Notes: generated from the letters alone by a model not told the origin. 64,000 nucleotides of DNA from Pseudorhodobacter antarcticus (GCF_900110135.1 NZ_FOCO01000014.1:23525-87524); one strand, 5' to 3'. Numbered from the stretch's first letter, positions 1 to 8,540 are shown. Numbers and translations are program-made.

Positions 1-45
1 GTTTCCCCGCAAAGGTGCAGAAATAAGCTTTGGGAGGAGCATGAG

Positions 46-438
46 ATGAAGCAACTGATTTTGGCCGCAGCCCTGATTTTTGGCGCAAGTATGGCGCAGG
101 CCGCCGACCCGGCCGAAGGCGTTTGGCAAACCAAAGCCGATGACAATGGCAATTTTGGCCATGTCCAAATCAAACCCTGCGGCGCGGCGCTGTGTGGCAC
201 TTTGGTGAAATCCTTTGACAACAAAGGCAAGGCCATGAAGTCCGAAAACGTTGGCAAGCAGATTATCTGGGATATGAAGGCCAAGGGCGGCGGGGCGTAT
301 GGCGACGGCAAGGTTTGGTCGCCGGACCGCAATAAAACCTATAATTCCAAGATGAAGCTGAACGGCAACAGCCTTGCGATCGAAGGCTGCGTGTTCGGAA
401 TTTGCCGCGATGGCGGCGTGTGGGCCCGCGTGAAATAA
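46..438 (+). CDS. DUF2147-family secreted protein
   Basis: A 130-residue exported protein. Residues 1-19 form a typical Sec signal peptide (basic start, hydrophobic core, AQA cleavage motif), leaving a mature domain of about 110 residues that begins at ADPAEG. The mature part has the DUF2147 layout: an early EGVWQT strand, alternating Gly/Asp turns and a C-terminal EGCVFGICRDG motif. Four cysteines fall in two CX4C pairs (C45/C50 and C115/C120), consistent with periplasmic disulfides. The start is supported by a GGGAGGAGC ribosome binding site a few bases upstream. The family's function is not established; it is usually predicted to be a periplasmic beta-barrel fold. It is followed 64 bases later by a same-strand exporter gene, with no sign of a functional link. 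Confidence 0.85.
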   Translation: MKQLILAAALIFGASMAQAADPAEGVWQTKADDNGNFGHVQIKPCGAALCGTLVKSFDNKGKAMKSENVGKQIIWDMKAKGGGAYGDGKVWSPDRNKTYNSKMKLNGNSLAIEGCVFGICRDGGVWARVK

Positions 439-502
439 CCGCAGGTTCCGGGTCGCAAGGGGGCTCCCGTGCTGATAGCAGGGGGCCAAACCGGAGGACC
501 GC

Positions 503-1414
503 ATGACCCCACAGACCCTAAAGATGAGCGGCCTAGATTGGCTGCTGCTGGCGACCCTGTCCCTGCTTTGGGGCGGGTCGTTTTTCTTTGTGCAGCTGGC
601 GGTGGGGCATCTGCCTGCGTTTACCATCGTCTTTTTGCGGGTGTCATTGGCGGCGCTGGCGCTGGCAGGGGTGCTGGCGGTTACGCGCACCCCGTTCCCC
701 AAAGGGCGCGCCGTTTGGGGCGCTTTGTTGGTCATGGGCGCGCTGAACAACGCATTGCCGTTTACGTTTTTCGTGCTGGCACAGGGGCAAATCGGCAGCG
801 CGCTGGCCAGTGTTTTAAACGCCACCACGCCGCTGTTCACCTTGATCGTCGCCCATCTGTGCACGGCGGATGAGCGGTTGACCGGGGCCAAATTGCTGGG
901 CCTTGGCATTGGCTTTGTGGGCGTGGTGGTAATGATGGGCGGGGCGGCGCTGACCGCAGGGGCGGCCACGGTGTTGGCGCAAGCGGCGTGTTTGGCGGCT
1001 GCAATCTGCTATGCCTTTGCCAGCGTATGGGGGCGGCGGTTCAAGCGGTTGGGCCTGCCGCCCCTTGCCACCGCCTTTGGGATGCTGACCGCCTCCAGCT
1101 TGATGATGCTGCCGTTGGTGGTGGGGGTGGACCGCCCTTGGACGCAACCGCTGCCGGGGGTGGTACCCATCGCCGCCGTGGTGGGGTTGGCGCTGCTGTC
1201 CACAGCGCTGGCGTATCAGCTGTATTTCCGGCTGCTGGCGCGGGCGGGCGCGGTGAACTTGGCACTCGTCACCTTCCTGATCCCGGTCAGCGCGATTGCG
1301 CTTGCGGTGTTGGTGCTGAATGAAACACTCGCCCTGCGCCACATCGCGGGCATGGGGTTGATCGCGCTGGGGCTGTTGGTGATTGACGGCAGGTTGGCGC
1401 GCAAAAAACCCTAA
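503..1414 (+). CDS. EamA/DMT-family transporter
   Basis: A 303-residue, very hydrophobic protein with about ten membrane segments arranged as two EamA repeats, the usual size for drug/metabolite transporter superfamily exporters. The first helix carries the LLWGGSFFFVQLAV pattern, and the first repeat contains FLRVSLAALALAG, both characteristic of the family. The protein sits in the inner membrane and probably exports a small metabolite or amino acid; the substrate cannot be read from sequence. A GGAGGA site just before the ATG supports this start. The stop codon overlaps the stop of the convergent hisH gene by 3 bases. A second, unrelated EamA protein is at 52426-53370. Confidence 0.88.
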   Translation: MTPQTLKMSGLDWLLLATLSLLWGGSFFFVQLAVGHLPAFTIVFLRVSLAALALAGVLAVTRTPFPKGRAVWGALLVMGALNNALPFTFFVLAQGQIGSALASVLNATTPLFTLIVAHLCTADERLTGAKLLGLGIGFVGVVVMMGGAALTAGAATVLAQAACLAAAICYAFASVWGRRFKRLGLPPLATAFGMLTASSLMMLPLVVGVDRPWTQPLPGVVPIAAVVGLALLSTALAYQLYFRLLARAGAVNLALVTFLIPVSAIALAVLVLNETLALRHIAGMGLIALGLLVIDGRLARKKP

Positions 1415-2049
1415 GGCGCCCAGCGCAGGAAATTGCCAATCATCCGCAACCCGTTGGCTTGGGATTTTTCCGGGTGAAACTGCATGCCAACAATGTTATC
1501 GCGTCCCACAATCGCCGTAATTTGATCGCCGTAATCCACATAAGCCAACCGCTGCGCCGGGTCCGCGACGCGGAAATGGTAGGAGTGGACGAAATAAGCG
1601 TGGTCGCCCGTGGCCAGCCCCTCCAGCACCGGATGATGTGACCCGATCACCAGATCATTCCACCCCATATGCGGCACTTTTAGCGCGGGATTGGCGGGTT
1701 TGATCGCCACTACCTCACCGCCAATCCAATCAAACCCTTTGGTATCGGTGTATTCGCGGCCCCAAGTGGCCATCATCTGCATGCCCACGCAAATCCCGAG
1801 GAAGGGCACGGCGCGGCGGGTCACGCCGTCTTCAATCGCCTCGAACAGCCCGGAATAATGCCCGAGTGCCGCGCGGCAGGCCGGAAAGGCACCGTCACCC
1901 GGCAGCACGATACGGTCGGCGCGGGCCACATCCTCGGCCCGGCTGGAGACAAGCACTTTGCCGCCATCCACCTCCACCGCCATGCGCTGAAACGCTTTTT
2001 CGGCGGAATGAAGGTTGCCGCTGTCGTAATCGACCAGAACCGTCAGCAT
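1411..2049 (-). CDS. hisH: Imidazole glycerol phosphate synthase, glutaminase subunit HisH
   Basis: HisH is the class I glutamine amidotransferase that supplies ammonia to HisF for making imidazole glycerol phosphate and AICAR in histidine biosynthesis. The 212 residues cover the whole family length. The catalytic triad is visible: Cys87 in GICVGMQ, and His192 and Glu194 in MQFHPEKSQ. The N-terminal VLVDYDSGNLHS motif and the PGDGAF oxyanion region are typical. It follows hisB directly (hisB stop at 2050, hisH start at 2049), so the two are almost certainly co-transcribed and translationally coupled. hisA and hisF are not in the window. Confidence 0.96.
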   Translation of the reverse strand: MLTVLVDYDSGNLHSAEKAFQRMAVEVDGGKVLVSSRAEDVARADRIVLPGDGAFPACRAALGHYSGLFEAIEDGVTRRAVPFLGICVGMQMMATWGREYTDTKGFDWIGGEVVAIKPANPALKVPHMGWNDLVIGSHHPVLEGLATGDHAYFVHSYHFRVADPAQRLAYVDYGDQITAIVGRDNIVGMQFHPEKSQANGLRMIGNFLRWAP

Positions 2050-2637
2050 TTACAGGCTGCCCTTGGTGGATGGGATAACCCCTGCGCGGCGCGGGTCGGC
2101 CTCCACCGCTGCGCGCAGGGCGTGAGCCACGGATTTGAACGCGGCTTCGGCAATGTGGTGGCTGTTGAACCCGTGGACCAGATCGACATGCAGCGTGATG
2201 CCGCCATGGGTGGACAAGGCTTGGAAAAATTCGCGCACTAATTCGGTATCAAACGTGCCAATTTTCGCGGTGGGAAAGGGCATGTTCCACACCAAAAACG
2301 GCCGCGCCGACAGGTCCAGCGCACAACGCACCTGCGCATCATCCATCGCTAGCGCAAAATGGCCATAGCGCCGGATGCCGCGCTTGTCACCAATCGCGGC
2401 CACCAAGGCCTTGCCCAGCGCAATCCCGCAATCCTCCACCGTGTGGTGGTCGTCGATGTGCAAATCGCCCGTGGCATGCACGGTCATATCAATCAACGAA
2501 TGACGGGCCAATTGGTCCAGCATATGATTGAAAAACCCAATGCCAGTTTGAATGTCGGATTGCCCGGTGCCATCCAGATTGATCGCCACGGCGATTTTGG
2601 TTTCAGTCGTGTCGCGCGACAGGCTGGCGGTGCGCAT
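2050..2637 (-). CDS. hisB: Imidazoleglycerol-phosphate dehydratase HisB
   Basis: HisB dehydrates imidazole glycerol phosphate to imidazole acetol phosphate using manganese. From the ATG at 2637 the protein is 195 residues, the usual monofunctional HisB length; an in-frame extension reaching 2772 is arginine-rich and unlike the family, so it was not used. Metal-binding histidine clusters are present: [23 protein letters not shown], and the C-terminal [15 protein letters not shown]. The protein begins [15 protein letters not shown], the standard start of this family. hisH follows without a gap. A metal ABC transporter ends 68 bases upstream on the same strand, so read-through from that operon into hisB is possible. 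Confidence 0.95.
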   Translation of the reverse strand: MRTASLSRDTTETKIAVAINLDGTGQSDIQTGIGFFNHMLDQLARHSLIDMTVHATGDLHIDDHHTVEDCGIALGKALVAAIGDKRGIRRYGHFALAMDDAQVRCALDLSARPFLVWNMPFPTAKIGTFDTELVREFFQALSTHGGITLHVDLVHGFNSHHIAEAAFKSVAHALRAAVEADPRRAGVIPSTKGSL

Positions 2638-2704
2638 GGCAATGCTCCGGGTGTTGGGGACGGTTGGCGCGGTTATAGGCGGGCGGGCACGGGTTGAAAA
2701 GGGT

Positions 2705-3613
2705 TTAGGACGCGCGGCGATGCGGGCCAAACAGCGCCGCCCCCGCAACCAGCAGGCCCGAGACAACCGCAATCATCCCCGCCGCCGAAACAGCCCCCGA
2801 CAGGCCCAGCCAAATCGGCCCATACCCCGCCGCAACATAGCCCAAAATGGCGGAAATCGCCGCAAACCCCAGGCTTAACCACACTTGCACGCCCAAACGG
2901 TTGGTCAGCAACCGCGCAGCGGCGGGCGGGCAAATCAGCATGGCGATGGTCAGGATGGACCCCACGGCGGTAAACGCCGCCACCGAAGCGACCGCCGTGG
3001 CAACCACAATGCCCAGCGATATCACCCCAACAGGCAGTCCCAACACCGCCGCATGGCCCGCATCAAACGATGCCATCACAAGCCAGCGCCAAAACACCAG
3101 CAGCAACACCGCCAGTACCATGGCCACCAGCGCCAATTGCCCAAATTCGGGCGGCAAGCCCGCCAGTGCCACCGGGTCCGTCAAGGACGCCCACCCTGTG
3201 CCATCCAGCCAAATCAAGCTTTCCAAATTGCCATAAAGCGCGTGTTCCACATCCAGATGTACGCCCGACGCGCCCGACAGTTCCAACAGCAACACACCGG
3301 ACGCGAACATGGTGGTAAAGGTCATCCCCATCGCAGCACCGGGGTCCACGCGCGCCAATTTGGTAATCGCTTCCACCATCAAAGCTGATACCAGCGCCGC
3401 CGCCCCCGCGCCTGCAAACATCACCCAGCCCGACACTTGGCCCGTCAGCAAAAATCCAACGATCAGCCCTGGCAGCACCGAATGGGCCATCATATCGCCC
3501 ATCATGGCCTGCCGGCGCAGCAGCAAAAAATTGCCCGGCAACGCACAGGCCACCGCCGCCAAAACGGCGATCAGCAAGGGCACCAGCGACAAGGTGACAA
3601 AATCCGCGCCCAT
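2705..3613 (-). CDS. Metal ABC transporter permease (second of two)
   Basis: A 302-residue ABC-3 family permease with eight to nine hydrophobic segments. It contributes half of the membrane channel of the manganese/zinc/iron transporter encoded by the four genes 6193 to 2705. The family motif region [20 protein letters not shown] near the N terminus, and the coupling stretch [13 protein letters not shown], match TroD/SitD/ZnuB-type proteins. The ATG at 3613 shares one base with the stop of the upstream permease (TGATG), so translation is coupled; a longer in-frame reading to 3814 is glycine/arginine-rich non-permease sequence lying inside the neighbour gene. Its C terminus is a short basic tail. 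Metal specificity cannot be set by the permease alone. Confidence 0.92.
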   Translation of the reverse strand: MGADFVTLSLVPLLIAVLAAVACALPGNFLLLRRQAMMGDMMAHSVLPGLIVGFLLTGQVSGWVMFAGAGAAALVSALMVEAITKLARVDPGAAMGMTFTTMFASGVLLLELSGASGVHLDVEHALYGNLESLIWLDGTGWASLTDPVALAGLPPEFGQLALVAMVLAVLLLVFWRWLVMASFDAGHAAVLGLPVGVISLGIVVATAVASVAAFTAVGSILTIAMLICPPAAARLLTNRLGVQVWLSLGFAAISAILGYVAAGYGPIWLGLSGAVSAAGMIAVVSGLLVAGAALFGPHRRAS

Positions 3614-4506
3614 CACCGTGCCCACACCCGACCTAAAAGACCCCGGCGCGGCGCGATCACTGCCGACACCAAAAACGCGCCAAACGCCAGCGCCACAATC
3701 AACGCCCCCGTGGGCACCCCCGGCACCGCCGCCGAAATCGCCGCCCCGCCAAAGCCTGCCGCCCCGCCAATGGCCGCAGCAATCAACGCCATAAGCCCTG
3801 CCCGGTCGGTCCACATGCGCGCGGCAACCGCAGGCGTGATCAACAGCGCCACCACCAAAATAGCCCCCACCACGCGGATGCCCAACAACACCACCGCCAG
3901 CACCAACCCCATCAACACCGCATCAATCAGCGCCGGGCGCAGCCCTATGCCGAGCGCAAACCCCGGATCAAACGCCACCATCACCAACAACCGGCGCATC
4001 ACAAACAAGGCGGCCAACACCAACAGCCCCCCCGCCCCAATCAAATACACATCCGCTTGCAACATTCCGGCGGTGGAGCCGAGCAAGAACCCCTCCAGCC
4101 CCGCTTGCCGCCCTGCGCCAAGCCCTTGGATAAACGTCAAAAGCACAATCCCCGCGCCGTAAAAGGTGGATAAAACGATGCCAATCGCCGCATCCTCGGG
4201 CAGCCGCGTGCCACGCACCAGCCCTTGCAACACCCACAGCCCCAGCAGCGACGACACCCCTGCCCCCAGCAACAGCCCCGGCAAAAACCGACCATCGCCG
4301 CCCAGCGCCACCATAATCAAAAACGCAATCCCCACCCCCGGCAAGGTCGCATGCGCCATCGCATCGGGCACCAAGGACCGGCGGCGCAAAAACAAAAACG
4401 ACCCCACGGCCCCGGTCGCAAGGCCCAAAGCGCCCGCCCCCAGCGTGACCAGCGTGGCGTTATAACCCATGCGCAGGGTCAATGCGTCAAGGATAGCGGC
4501 GTTCAT
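3613..4506 (-). CDS. Metal ABC transporter permease (first of two)
   Basis: A 297-residue ABC-3 family integral membrane permease, the TroC/SitC-type partner of the permease that follows it. The signature region GSFLFLRRRSLVPDAMAHATLPG lies at about residues 34-56, and the ATPase-coupling segment DPGFALGIGLRP is in the second half. Its start codon shares one base with the stop of the ATPase gene (TGATG at 4504-4508), and its own stop overlaps the start of the next permease in the same way. Having two different permease genes, rather than one used as a homodimer, is more typical of SitABCD/TroABCD manganese-iron systems than of ZnuABC. Confidence 0.92.
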   Translation of the reverse strand: MNAAILDALTLRMGYNATLVTLGAGALGLATGAVGSFLFLRRRSLVPDAMAHATLPGVGIAFLIMVALGGDGRFLPGLLLGAGVSSLLGLWVLQGLVRGTRLPEDAAIGIVLSTFYGAGIVLLTFIQGLGAGRQAGLEGFLLGSTAGMLQADVYLIGAGGLLVLAALFVMRRLLVMVAFDPGFALGIGLRPALIDAVLMGLVLAVVLLGIRVVGAILVVALLITPAVAARMWTDRAGLMALIAAAIGGAAGFGGAAISAAVPGVPTGALIVALAFGAFLVSAVIAPRRGLLGRVWAR

Positions 4507-5240
4507 CAGGCGGCCAAAACTGGCGGCAGCGCGCCACCATAGGTTTGCTGCAGCAACGCAGGCGTAAACGCCTGCGCCACTGGGCCGCTGGCAATCACAT
4601 GCCGGTTCAGCAACAGCACCCGGTCAAACCATTGCGGCACGGTGGCCAAATCATGATGCACCGCCACCACCGCAGCCCCCGCGTCCCGCAAATCGCGCAG
4701 CACGGTCACAATCGCCGCCTCCGTCTTGGCATCCACCCCAGCGAATGGTTCGTCCAACAAATACAGCTCCGCCTTTTGGGCCAAGGCGCGGGCCAAAAAC
4801 ACCCGCTGTTGCTGACCGCCCGACAGCGCGCCAATTTGGCGGGTGGCAAATTCGGTCAATCCCACCCGTTCCAAACACTCAAACGCAAATGCCCGGTTCG
4901 CCCGCCCAATCGGCCGCAACAACCCCAAGGTTCGTTGCATCCCCATCAACACCACATCAATCACCCGAATGGGAAAATCCCAATCGACCGAGGCGCGCTG
5001 CGGCATATAGGCGACCCGCGCGCGCGCAGCATCCAACGGCTGGCCGAAAAACTGCGCGGTGCCTGCGGCCATTGGCACAATCCCCAAAGACGCTTTGAGC
5101 AACGTTGATTTGCCCGCCCCGTTTGGCCCCACAATCGCAGTCATTGCCCCCATCGGCAGGCTGGCCGTGGCCCCATCGACCGCCGTTGTGGCACCATAAC
5201 GGACCACAATATCATTAAAACTCAATGCGGTATCGGTCAC
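4506..5240 (-). CDS. Metal ABC transporter ATP-binding protein
   Basis: The nucleotide-binding subunit, 244 residues, energising the metal importer. Walker A is GPNGAGKST at residues 38-46, the signature is LSGGQQQRVFLARAL, and Walker B is LYLLDEPFAGVD followed by the switch histidine in AVHHDL. The gene starts with GTG at 5240 and overlaps the stop of the binding-protein gene by four bases (GTGA), so translation of the two is coupled. The protein is close to the SitB/TroB/ZnuC group in length and in its YMPQR Q-loop. It acts on the cytoplasmic face of the membrane with the two permeases encoded immediately downstream. Confidence 0.95.
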   Translation of the reverse strand: MTDTALSFNDIVVRYGATTAVDGATASLPMGAMTAIVGPNGAGKSTLLKASLGIVPMAAGTAQFFGQPLDAARARVAYMPQRASVDWDFPIRVIDVVLMGMQRTLGLLRPIGRANRAFAFECLERVGLTEFATRQIGALSGGQQQRVFLARALAQKAELYLLDEPFAGVDAKTEAAIVTVLRDLRDAGAAVVAVHHDLATVPQWFDRVLLLNRHVIASGPVAQAFTPALLQQTYGGALPPVLAA

Positions 5241-6193
5241 GCCCGCCCCTCGGCCAATCGGCCATTCAGCCCGCGCGGCGGCGCATCCGCCCCCAAGGCC
5301 CGCGCGATCACGGTGATATTATGGTCAATCATACCCGGATAAGTGCCTTCATACGTCCCATCGACGCCCATCGCATCGGAAAACAATTCGCCGCCAATCA
5401 CCACCTTATGCCCCTGCGCCGCGGCCCCTTCGACCAGCGCCCGCATGGCCCGGTCTGGCACCGAGCTTTCGACAAACACCGCGCCAATGTTGCGCGCGAC
5501 CAGCATATCGACCAAATCGCCAATCCGCGACAGACCCGCCTCGCTTTCCGTGGAAATGCCTTGCAGCCCCTCCACCTCAAACCCATAAGCCCGCCCGAAA
5601 TAGGAAAACGCATCATGCGCCGTGACCAAAACCCGTGCGCTCTCGGGCACTTGCCCCAACACATCGCGGGCATATGCGTCCAGCGCCGCAATCTCCGCAC
5701 GGTAGATGGTCGCATTTGCGCTAAATTCATCCGCGCGCGCAGGCTCCAGCGTCACCAATGCGGCCGTTACCGCATCCACCGCCCCCAGCCACAGCATTGG
5801 GTCCATCCACACATGCGGGTCGTGCTGGTCAGGGTAGCCGTCCCATGACAACAAACGGTCGGGCGCAATCGCTTCGGCCACGGGCACCACCGTCACCCGG
5901 CGCGACAGATCGGCCATAAAATCAACCAATTGCGCCTCCAGCCGCAGCCCATGCCACAACACCAGATCGGCGCGCACAAGGGCCGCCACATCACTGCGCG
6001 TCTGGCGAAAACTGTGCGGGTCCACCCCCGCCCCCATCAGGCCCGTGACCGCCCCCCCGCTGATACGCCGCGCAGCATCGGCAATCATGCCCGTGGTCGC
6101 CACAATCTGCGGCGCGGTGGCCGCCGCAAGGCCATGCGGCAACGCAAACACAAAGGGGATTGCGGTCAAAACATCACGGCGCGACAGCCTCAT
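5237..6193 (-). CDS. Metal ABC transporter substrate-binding protein (SitA/TroA type)
   Basis: The periplasmic metal-binding protein of the importer, 318 residues from the ATG at 6193. That start has an AAGGAGG site at 6200-6206; an in-frame start 33 bases upstream is poorer. A twin-arginine-like or Sec leader (MRLSRRDVLTAIPFVFALPHG) precedes the mature domain. Cluster A-I metal ligands are visible: His60 in GVDPHSF, a second His in DPHVWMDP, Glu in GISTESE and Asp in MIDHN. There is no histidine-rich loop between the first two ligands, unlike most ZnuA proteins, which favours manganese or iron over zinc. It is first in a four-gene overlapping operon, preceded by a promoter with two inverted-repeat operators. 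Confidence 0.92.
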   Translation of the reverse strand: MRLSRRDVLTAIPFVFALPHGLAAATAPQIVATTGMIADAARRISGGAVTGLMGAGVDPHSFRQTRSDVAALVRADLVLWHGLRLEAQLVDFMADLSRRVTVVPVAEAIAPDRLLSWDGYPDQHDPHVWMDPMLWLGAVDAVTAALVTLEPARADEFSANATIYRAEIAALDAYARDVLGQVPESARVLVTAHDAFSYFGRAYGFEVEGLQGISTESEAGLSRIGDLVDMLVARNIGAVFVESSVPDRAMRALVEGAAAQGHKVVIGGELFSDAMGVDGTYEGTYPGMIDHNITVIARALGADAPPRGLNGRLAEGRA

Positions 6194-6234
6194 TCCATAC
6201 CTCCTTGGCGGGACCACTATGCCCACATGTACGG

Positions 6235-6263
6235 TAGATATTGCGAATGCTTCGCAAAGTCAA
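6235..6263 (-). promoter_or_regulatory. Promoter of the metal ABC operon with an operator filling the spacer
   Basis: Read on the minus strand, TTGACT (6258-6263) and TATCTA (6235-6240) form good -35 and -10 hexamers. The 17 bases between them are exactly the perfect 7-3-7 inverted repeat TTGCGAAGCATTCGCAA (6241-6257). A repressor bound there would block RNA polymerase directly. The predicted transcript would start near 6228, giving a leader of about 35 bases before the ATG at 6193. The hexamers and repeat are seen directly; their use as a promoter is inferred. Confidence 0.75.
6241..6257. promoter_or_regulatory. Fur-family-like operator (Mur/Zur type), copy 1
   Basis: A perfect 7-3-7 inverted repeat, TTGCGAA TGC TTCGCAA, located between the -35 and -10 of the metal-transport promoter. 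Size, AT-rich arms and placement fit a Fur-superfamily repressor such as Mur (manganese) or Zur (zinc) in alphaproteobacteria. Which regulator binds cannot be told from sequence alone. Confidence 0.7.
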
Positions 6264-6268
6264 GAAAG

Positions 6269-6285
6269 TTGAGAATTATTCGCAA
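6269..6285. promoter_or_regulatory. Fur-family-like operator, copy 2
   Basis: A second 17-base 7-3-7 inverted repeat, TTGAGAA TTA TTCGCAA, with one mismatch from dyad symmetry (A for C in the left arm). It shares the TTCGCAA arm with copy 1, is centred 28 bases from it and lies just upstream of the -35 hexamer. Two related sites on one promoter support genuine regulation. Confidence 0.65.
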
Positions 6286-6299
6286 CTGACGCGATGCGG

Positions 6300-6803
6300 T
6301 TAGGTGCGCAGGCCCGTTTCAACCAACATGCCCCGGCGCTTTGCCTCATAGTAATAACCGCGCGAATACCATTTTACCGCTGTGTCCTGGCTGCCATCGG
6401 CCAACAGCCACGCGCCACGCAAATATCGCACCGCATAGCGCAGGTTGGTTTCGGCATCCAAAAGGCCTGCATTTGGGCCAGTAAACCCCATGCCGCGCGC
6501 GGTGGCGGGCAAAATCTGCATCATGCCGTAATAAGGCCCGTTGCGCGTGCCGGGGCGGTGATGGCTTTCGCGGATGATGACACGGTGAACAAGGCTGCGC
6601 GGCACTTCGTTGCGATCAGCCGCTTCATTGATCAAACGGCGCAGTTCGGGAGTTTCATTGACATGCAGCGGCGGGTCAAACGCGGCGTTTGGCGCGGGGG
6701 GCGCATCGGGGCGGTTATTGCTTTGGGTTTTGCGGCCACCACAAGCGGATAGAAAGGCAACAAGGCCCAACAGGGCGGCGCGACGGGGCATGAGGGGCAT
6801 CAC
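6300..6803 (-). CDS. Lytic transglycosylase-type lipoprotein
   Basis: A small SLT-domain protein (167 residues, or 163 if the second Met at 6791 is the start) that probably cleaves peptidoglycan glycan strands non-hydrolytically. The N terminus is a lipoprotein signal peptide ending in the lipobox LSACGG, so it should be acylated and periplasmic. The catalytic glutamate lies in IIRESHHR, followed by the family motifs YYGMMQILPATARG and the C-terminal NLRYAVRYLRG and KWYSRGYYYEAK. The linker after the lipobox is short and Pro/Asn-rich. It lies upstream of the metal-transport operon on the same strand but is separated from it by that operon's own promoter. Confidence 0.9.
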   Translation of the reverse strand: MMPLMPRRAALLGLVAFLSACGGRKTQSNNRPDAPPAPNAAFDPPLHVNETPELRRLINEAADRNEVPRSLVHRVIIRESHHRPGTRNGPYYGMMQILPATARGMGFTGPNAGLLDAETNLRYAVRYLRGAWLLADGSQDTAVKWYSRGYYYEAKRRGMLVETGLRT

Positions 6804-7049
6804 AATCTCCTAACATCAACTGCGCTTCTTTATCTTTGTGCTGTAATTCTGGCAAACACTGGTTATGCGCGCTGGCTTTTTCCCGCCTATCAGATTGTAA
6901 GATCAGTGTTCCGCACGCAGCCTTTGGGGCGGAAAATTTGCCGCCTTGGGCACTTACGCGCGCCAAATCGGCCAATTGTGCTGGCGCAAACTTTGCCCTA
7001 ACGTCGTGGGCAACACAGTATCACAAAGCAAAAACATCAGGGGAAATTC

Positions 7050-8336
7050 ATGTCTGACGCAGCACCACAAGGTTTTGACACGCTTCAAATTCACGCGGGC
7101 GCGCGGCCTGATCCGGCCACAGGCGCGCGGCAAATTCCGATTTATCAAACCACAGCCTATGTGTTTCGCGACGCCGATCATGCGGCGGCGTTGTTCAATT
7201 TGTCCGAGGTCGGCTATATCTATTCACGCTTGACGAACCCGACCGTGTCCGCGCTGGCCGAACGGATTGCGGCGCTGGAGGGGGGTGTGGGGGCTGTGTG
7301 CTGCTCATCCGGGCACGCGGCGCAGTTGATGGCGCTGTTTCCGCTGATGCAGCCGGGCTGTAATGTGGTCGCCTCCAGCCGTTTGTATGGTGGGACGATC
7401 CAGCAGTTTACGAACACAATCCGTAAATTCGGCTGGTCCGCAAAGTTTGTGGATTTCGATGATTTGGCGGCGGTTGAGGCGGCGGTGGATGACAACACCC
7501 GCGCGATTTTCTGTGAAAGCATCGCGAACCCCGGCGGGTATATCACAGATATTCCAGCGGTGGCGAAGGTTGCCAATAAGGTGGGCCTGCCCCTGATCGT
7601 GGACAACACGACGGGCACGCCGTATTTGTGCCAGCCGTTGAAACTGGGCGCGACTTTGGTGGTTCATTCCACCACGAAATATCTGACAGGGAATGGCACC
7701 GTCACGGGCGGTTGCGTGGTCGATGGCGGCACGTTTGATTGGTCCACATCGGGCAAATTCCCCAGCCTGTCGGAGCCTGAACCTGCCTATCACGGCATCA
7801 AATTCCATGAGGCGCTGGGGGGTATGGCCTTTACCTTCCATTCCATCGCGATCGGTTTGCGCGACCTTGGCATGACGATGAACCCGCAGGCGGCCCATTA
7901 CACGCTGATGGGGATTGAAACCCTGTCGTTGCGGATGGCGCGGCATGTGGAAAATGCCCAAAAGGTCGCGGAATGGCTGGAAAAGCACCCCAAGGTGGAA
8001 AAGGTCACTTATGCGGGGCTGGACAGTTCCCCTTACAAGCATCGGGTCGCCACGGTCTGTCCAAAAGGGGCGGGTGGGTTGTTCACCGTGTCCTTGAAGG
8101 CCGGGTATGAGGGCTGTGTGAAGCTGGTGTCGGACCTGCAATTGTTCAGCCATGTCGCGAATTTGGGCGATACCCGCAGTCTGGTTATTCACCCCGCATC
8201 GACCACCCACCGCCAGCTGTCAGATGAACAGCAAGCGGCGGCGGGTGTCTCGCCGAACACGGTTCGGTTGTCGATCGGGATTGAGGATGTGGCCGATATT
8301 ATTGCCGATTTGGAACAGGCGTTGGCCAAGGGCTGA
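7050..8336 (+). CDS. metY: O-acetylhomoserine sulfhydrylase (PLP-dependent)
   Basis: A 428-residue Cys/Met-metabolism PLP enzyme, predicted to make homocysteine from O-acetylhomoserine and sulfide in the direct sulfhydrylation route to methionine. The length, about 30-40 residues longer than cystathionine gamma-synthases, and the FDTLQIHAGARPDPATGARQ start are typical of MetY. The PLP lysine is Lys210 in HSTTKYLTGNG; the PLP phosphate motif SRLTNPTVSALAERIAALEGG is also present. Activity on O-acetylserine instead cannot be excluded. The gene is divergent from the transglycosylase gene across about 246 bases. I looked there for SAM-II-type riboswitch elements and did not find them. An imperfect 11-bp hairpin follows the stop. 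Confidence 0.93.
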   Translation: MSDAAPQGFDTLQIHAGARPDPATGARQIPIYQTTAYVFRDADHAAALFNLSEVGYIYSRLTNPTVSALAERIAALEGGVGAVCCSSGHAAQLMALFPLMQPGCNVVASSRLYGGTIQQFTNTIRKFGWSAKFVDFDDLAAVEAAVDDNTRAIFCESIANPGGYITDIPAVAKVANKVGLPLIVDNTTGTPYLCQPLKLGATLVVHSTTKYLTGNGTVTGGCVVDGGTFDWSTSGKFPSLSEPEPAYHGIKFHEALGGMAFTFHSIAIGLRDLGMTMNPQAAHYTLMGIETLSLRMARHVENAQKVAEWLEKHPKVEKVTYAGLDSSPYKHRVATVCPKGAGGLFTVSLKAGYEGCVKLVSDLQLFSHVANLGDTRSLVIHPASTTHRQLSDEQQAAAGVSPNTVRLSIGIEDVADIIADLEQALAKG

Positions 8337-8348
8337 TTTGGAAAGATC

Positions 8349-8376
8349 GCACCTGCCCCGGTTATGGGGCGGGTGC
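8349..8376. terminator. Hairpin downstream of metY
   Basis: Arms GCACCTGCCCC (8349-8359) and GGGGCGGGTGC (8366-8376) pair over 11 positions with a single G-T wobble and a six-base loop, starting 12 bases after the metY stop. No T-tract follows immediately, so intrinsic termination is uncertain; the hairpin may instead stabilise the 3' end of the message. Confidence 0.45.
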
Positions 8377-8479
8377 AAAATCGCGCGCGATGCGCGGGGT
8401 AAGGTGTTGATATGGTTATGGGTTGGTTTTTTTGTTAATTAAATTTTAACGGGTGTATCGCGGTTTTTGTTGGGCGAAA

Positions 8480-8531
8480 GTCGGGGTGAACCCCGACATA
8501 CGATGCGGGTGTAGGGTGGGTACAACCCACC
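8480..8531. repeat. Pair of short perfect hairpins between convergent genes
   Basis: Two tight inverted repeats lie 17 bases apart: GTCGGGG-TGAA-CCCCGAC (8480-8497) and GGTGGGT-ACA-ACCCACC (8515-8531). They sit between the convergent metY and aminotransferase genes, 9 bases before the latter's stop. The arrangement resembles extragenic palindromic elements scattered between proteobacterial genes; a termination role for the aminotransferase transcript is possible. Confidence 0.5.
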
Positions 8532-8540
8532 GCCCCTGTT

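Noticed and set aside
5237..6193. Zinc-specific ZnuABC system
   Set aside because: The binding protein lacks the His-rich loop and there are two distinct permeases; manganese/iron type is more likely, although zinc is not excluded.
6804..7049. A SAM-II or other SAM riboswitch ahead of metY
   Set aside because: The pseudoknot core and conserved GCTAAA-like segment were not found; only a short GGCGG/CCGCC hairpin near 6930 was seen.
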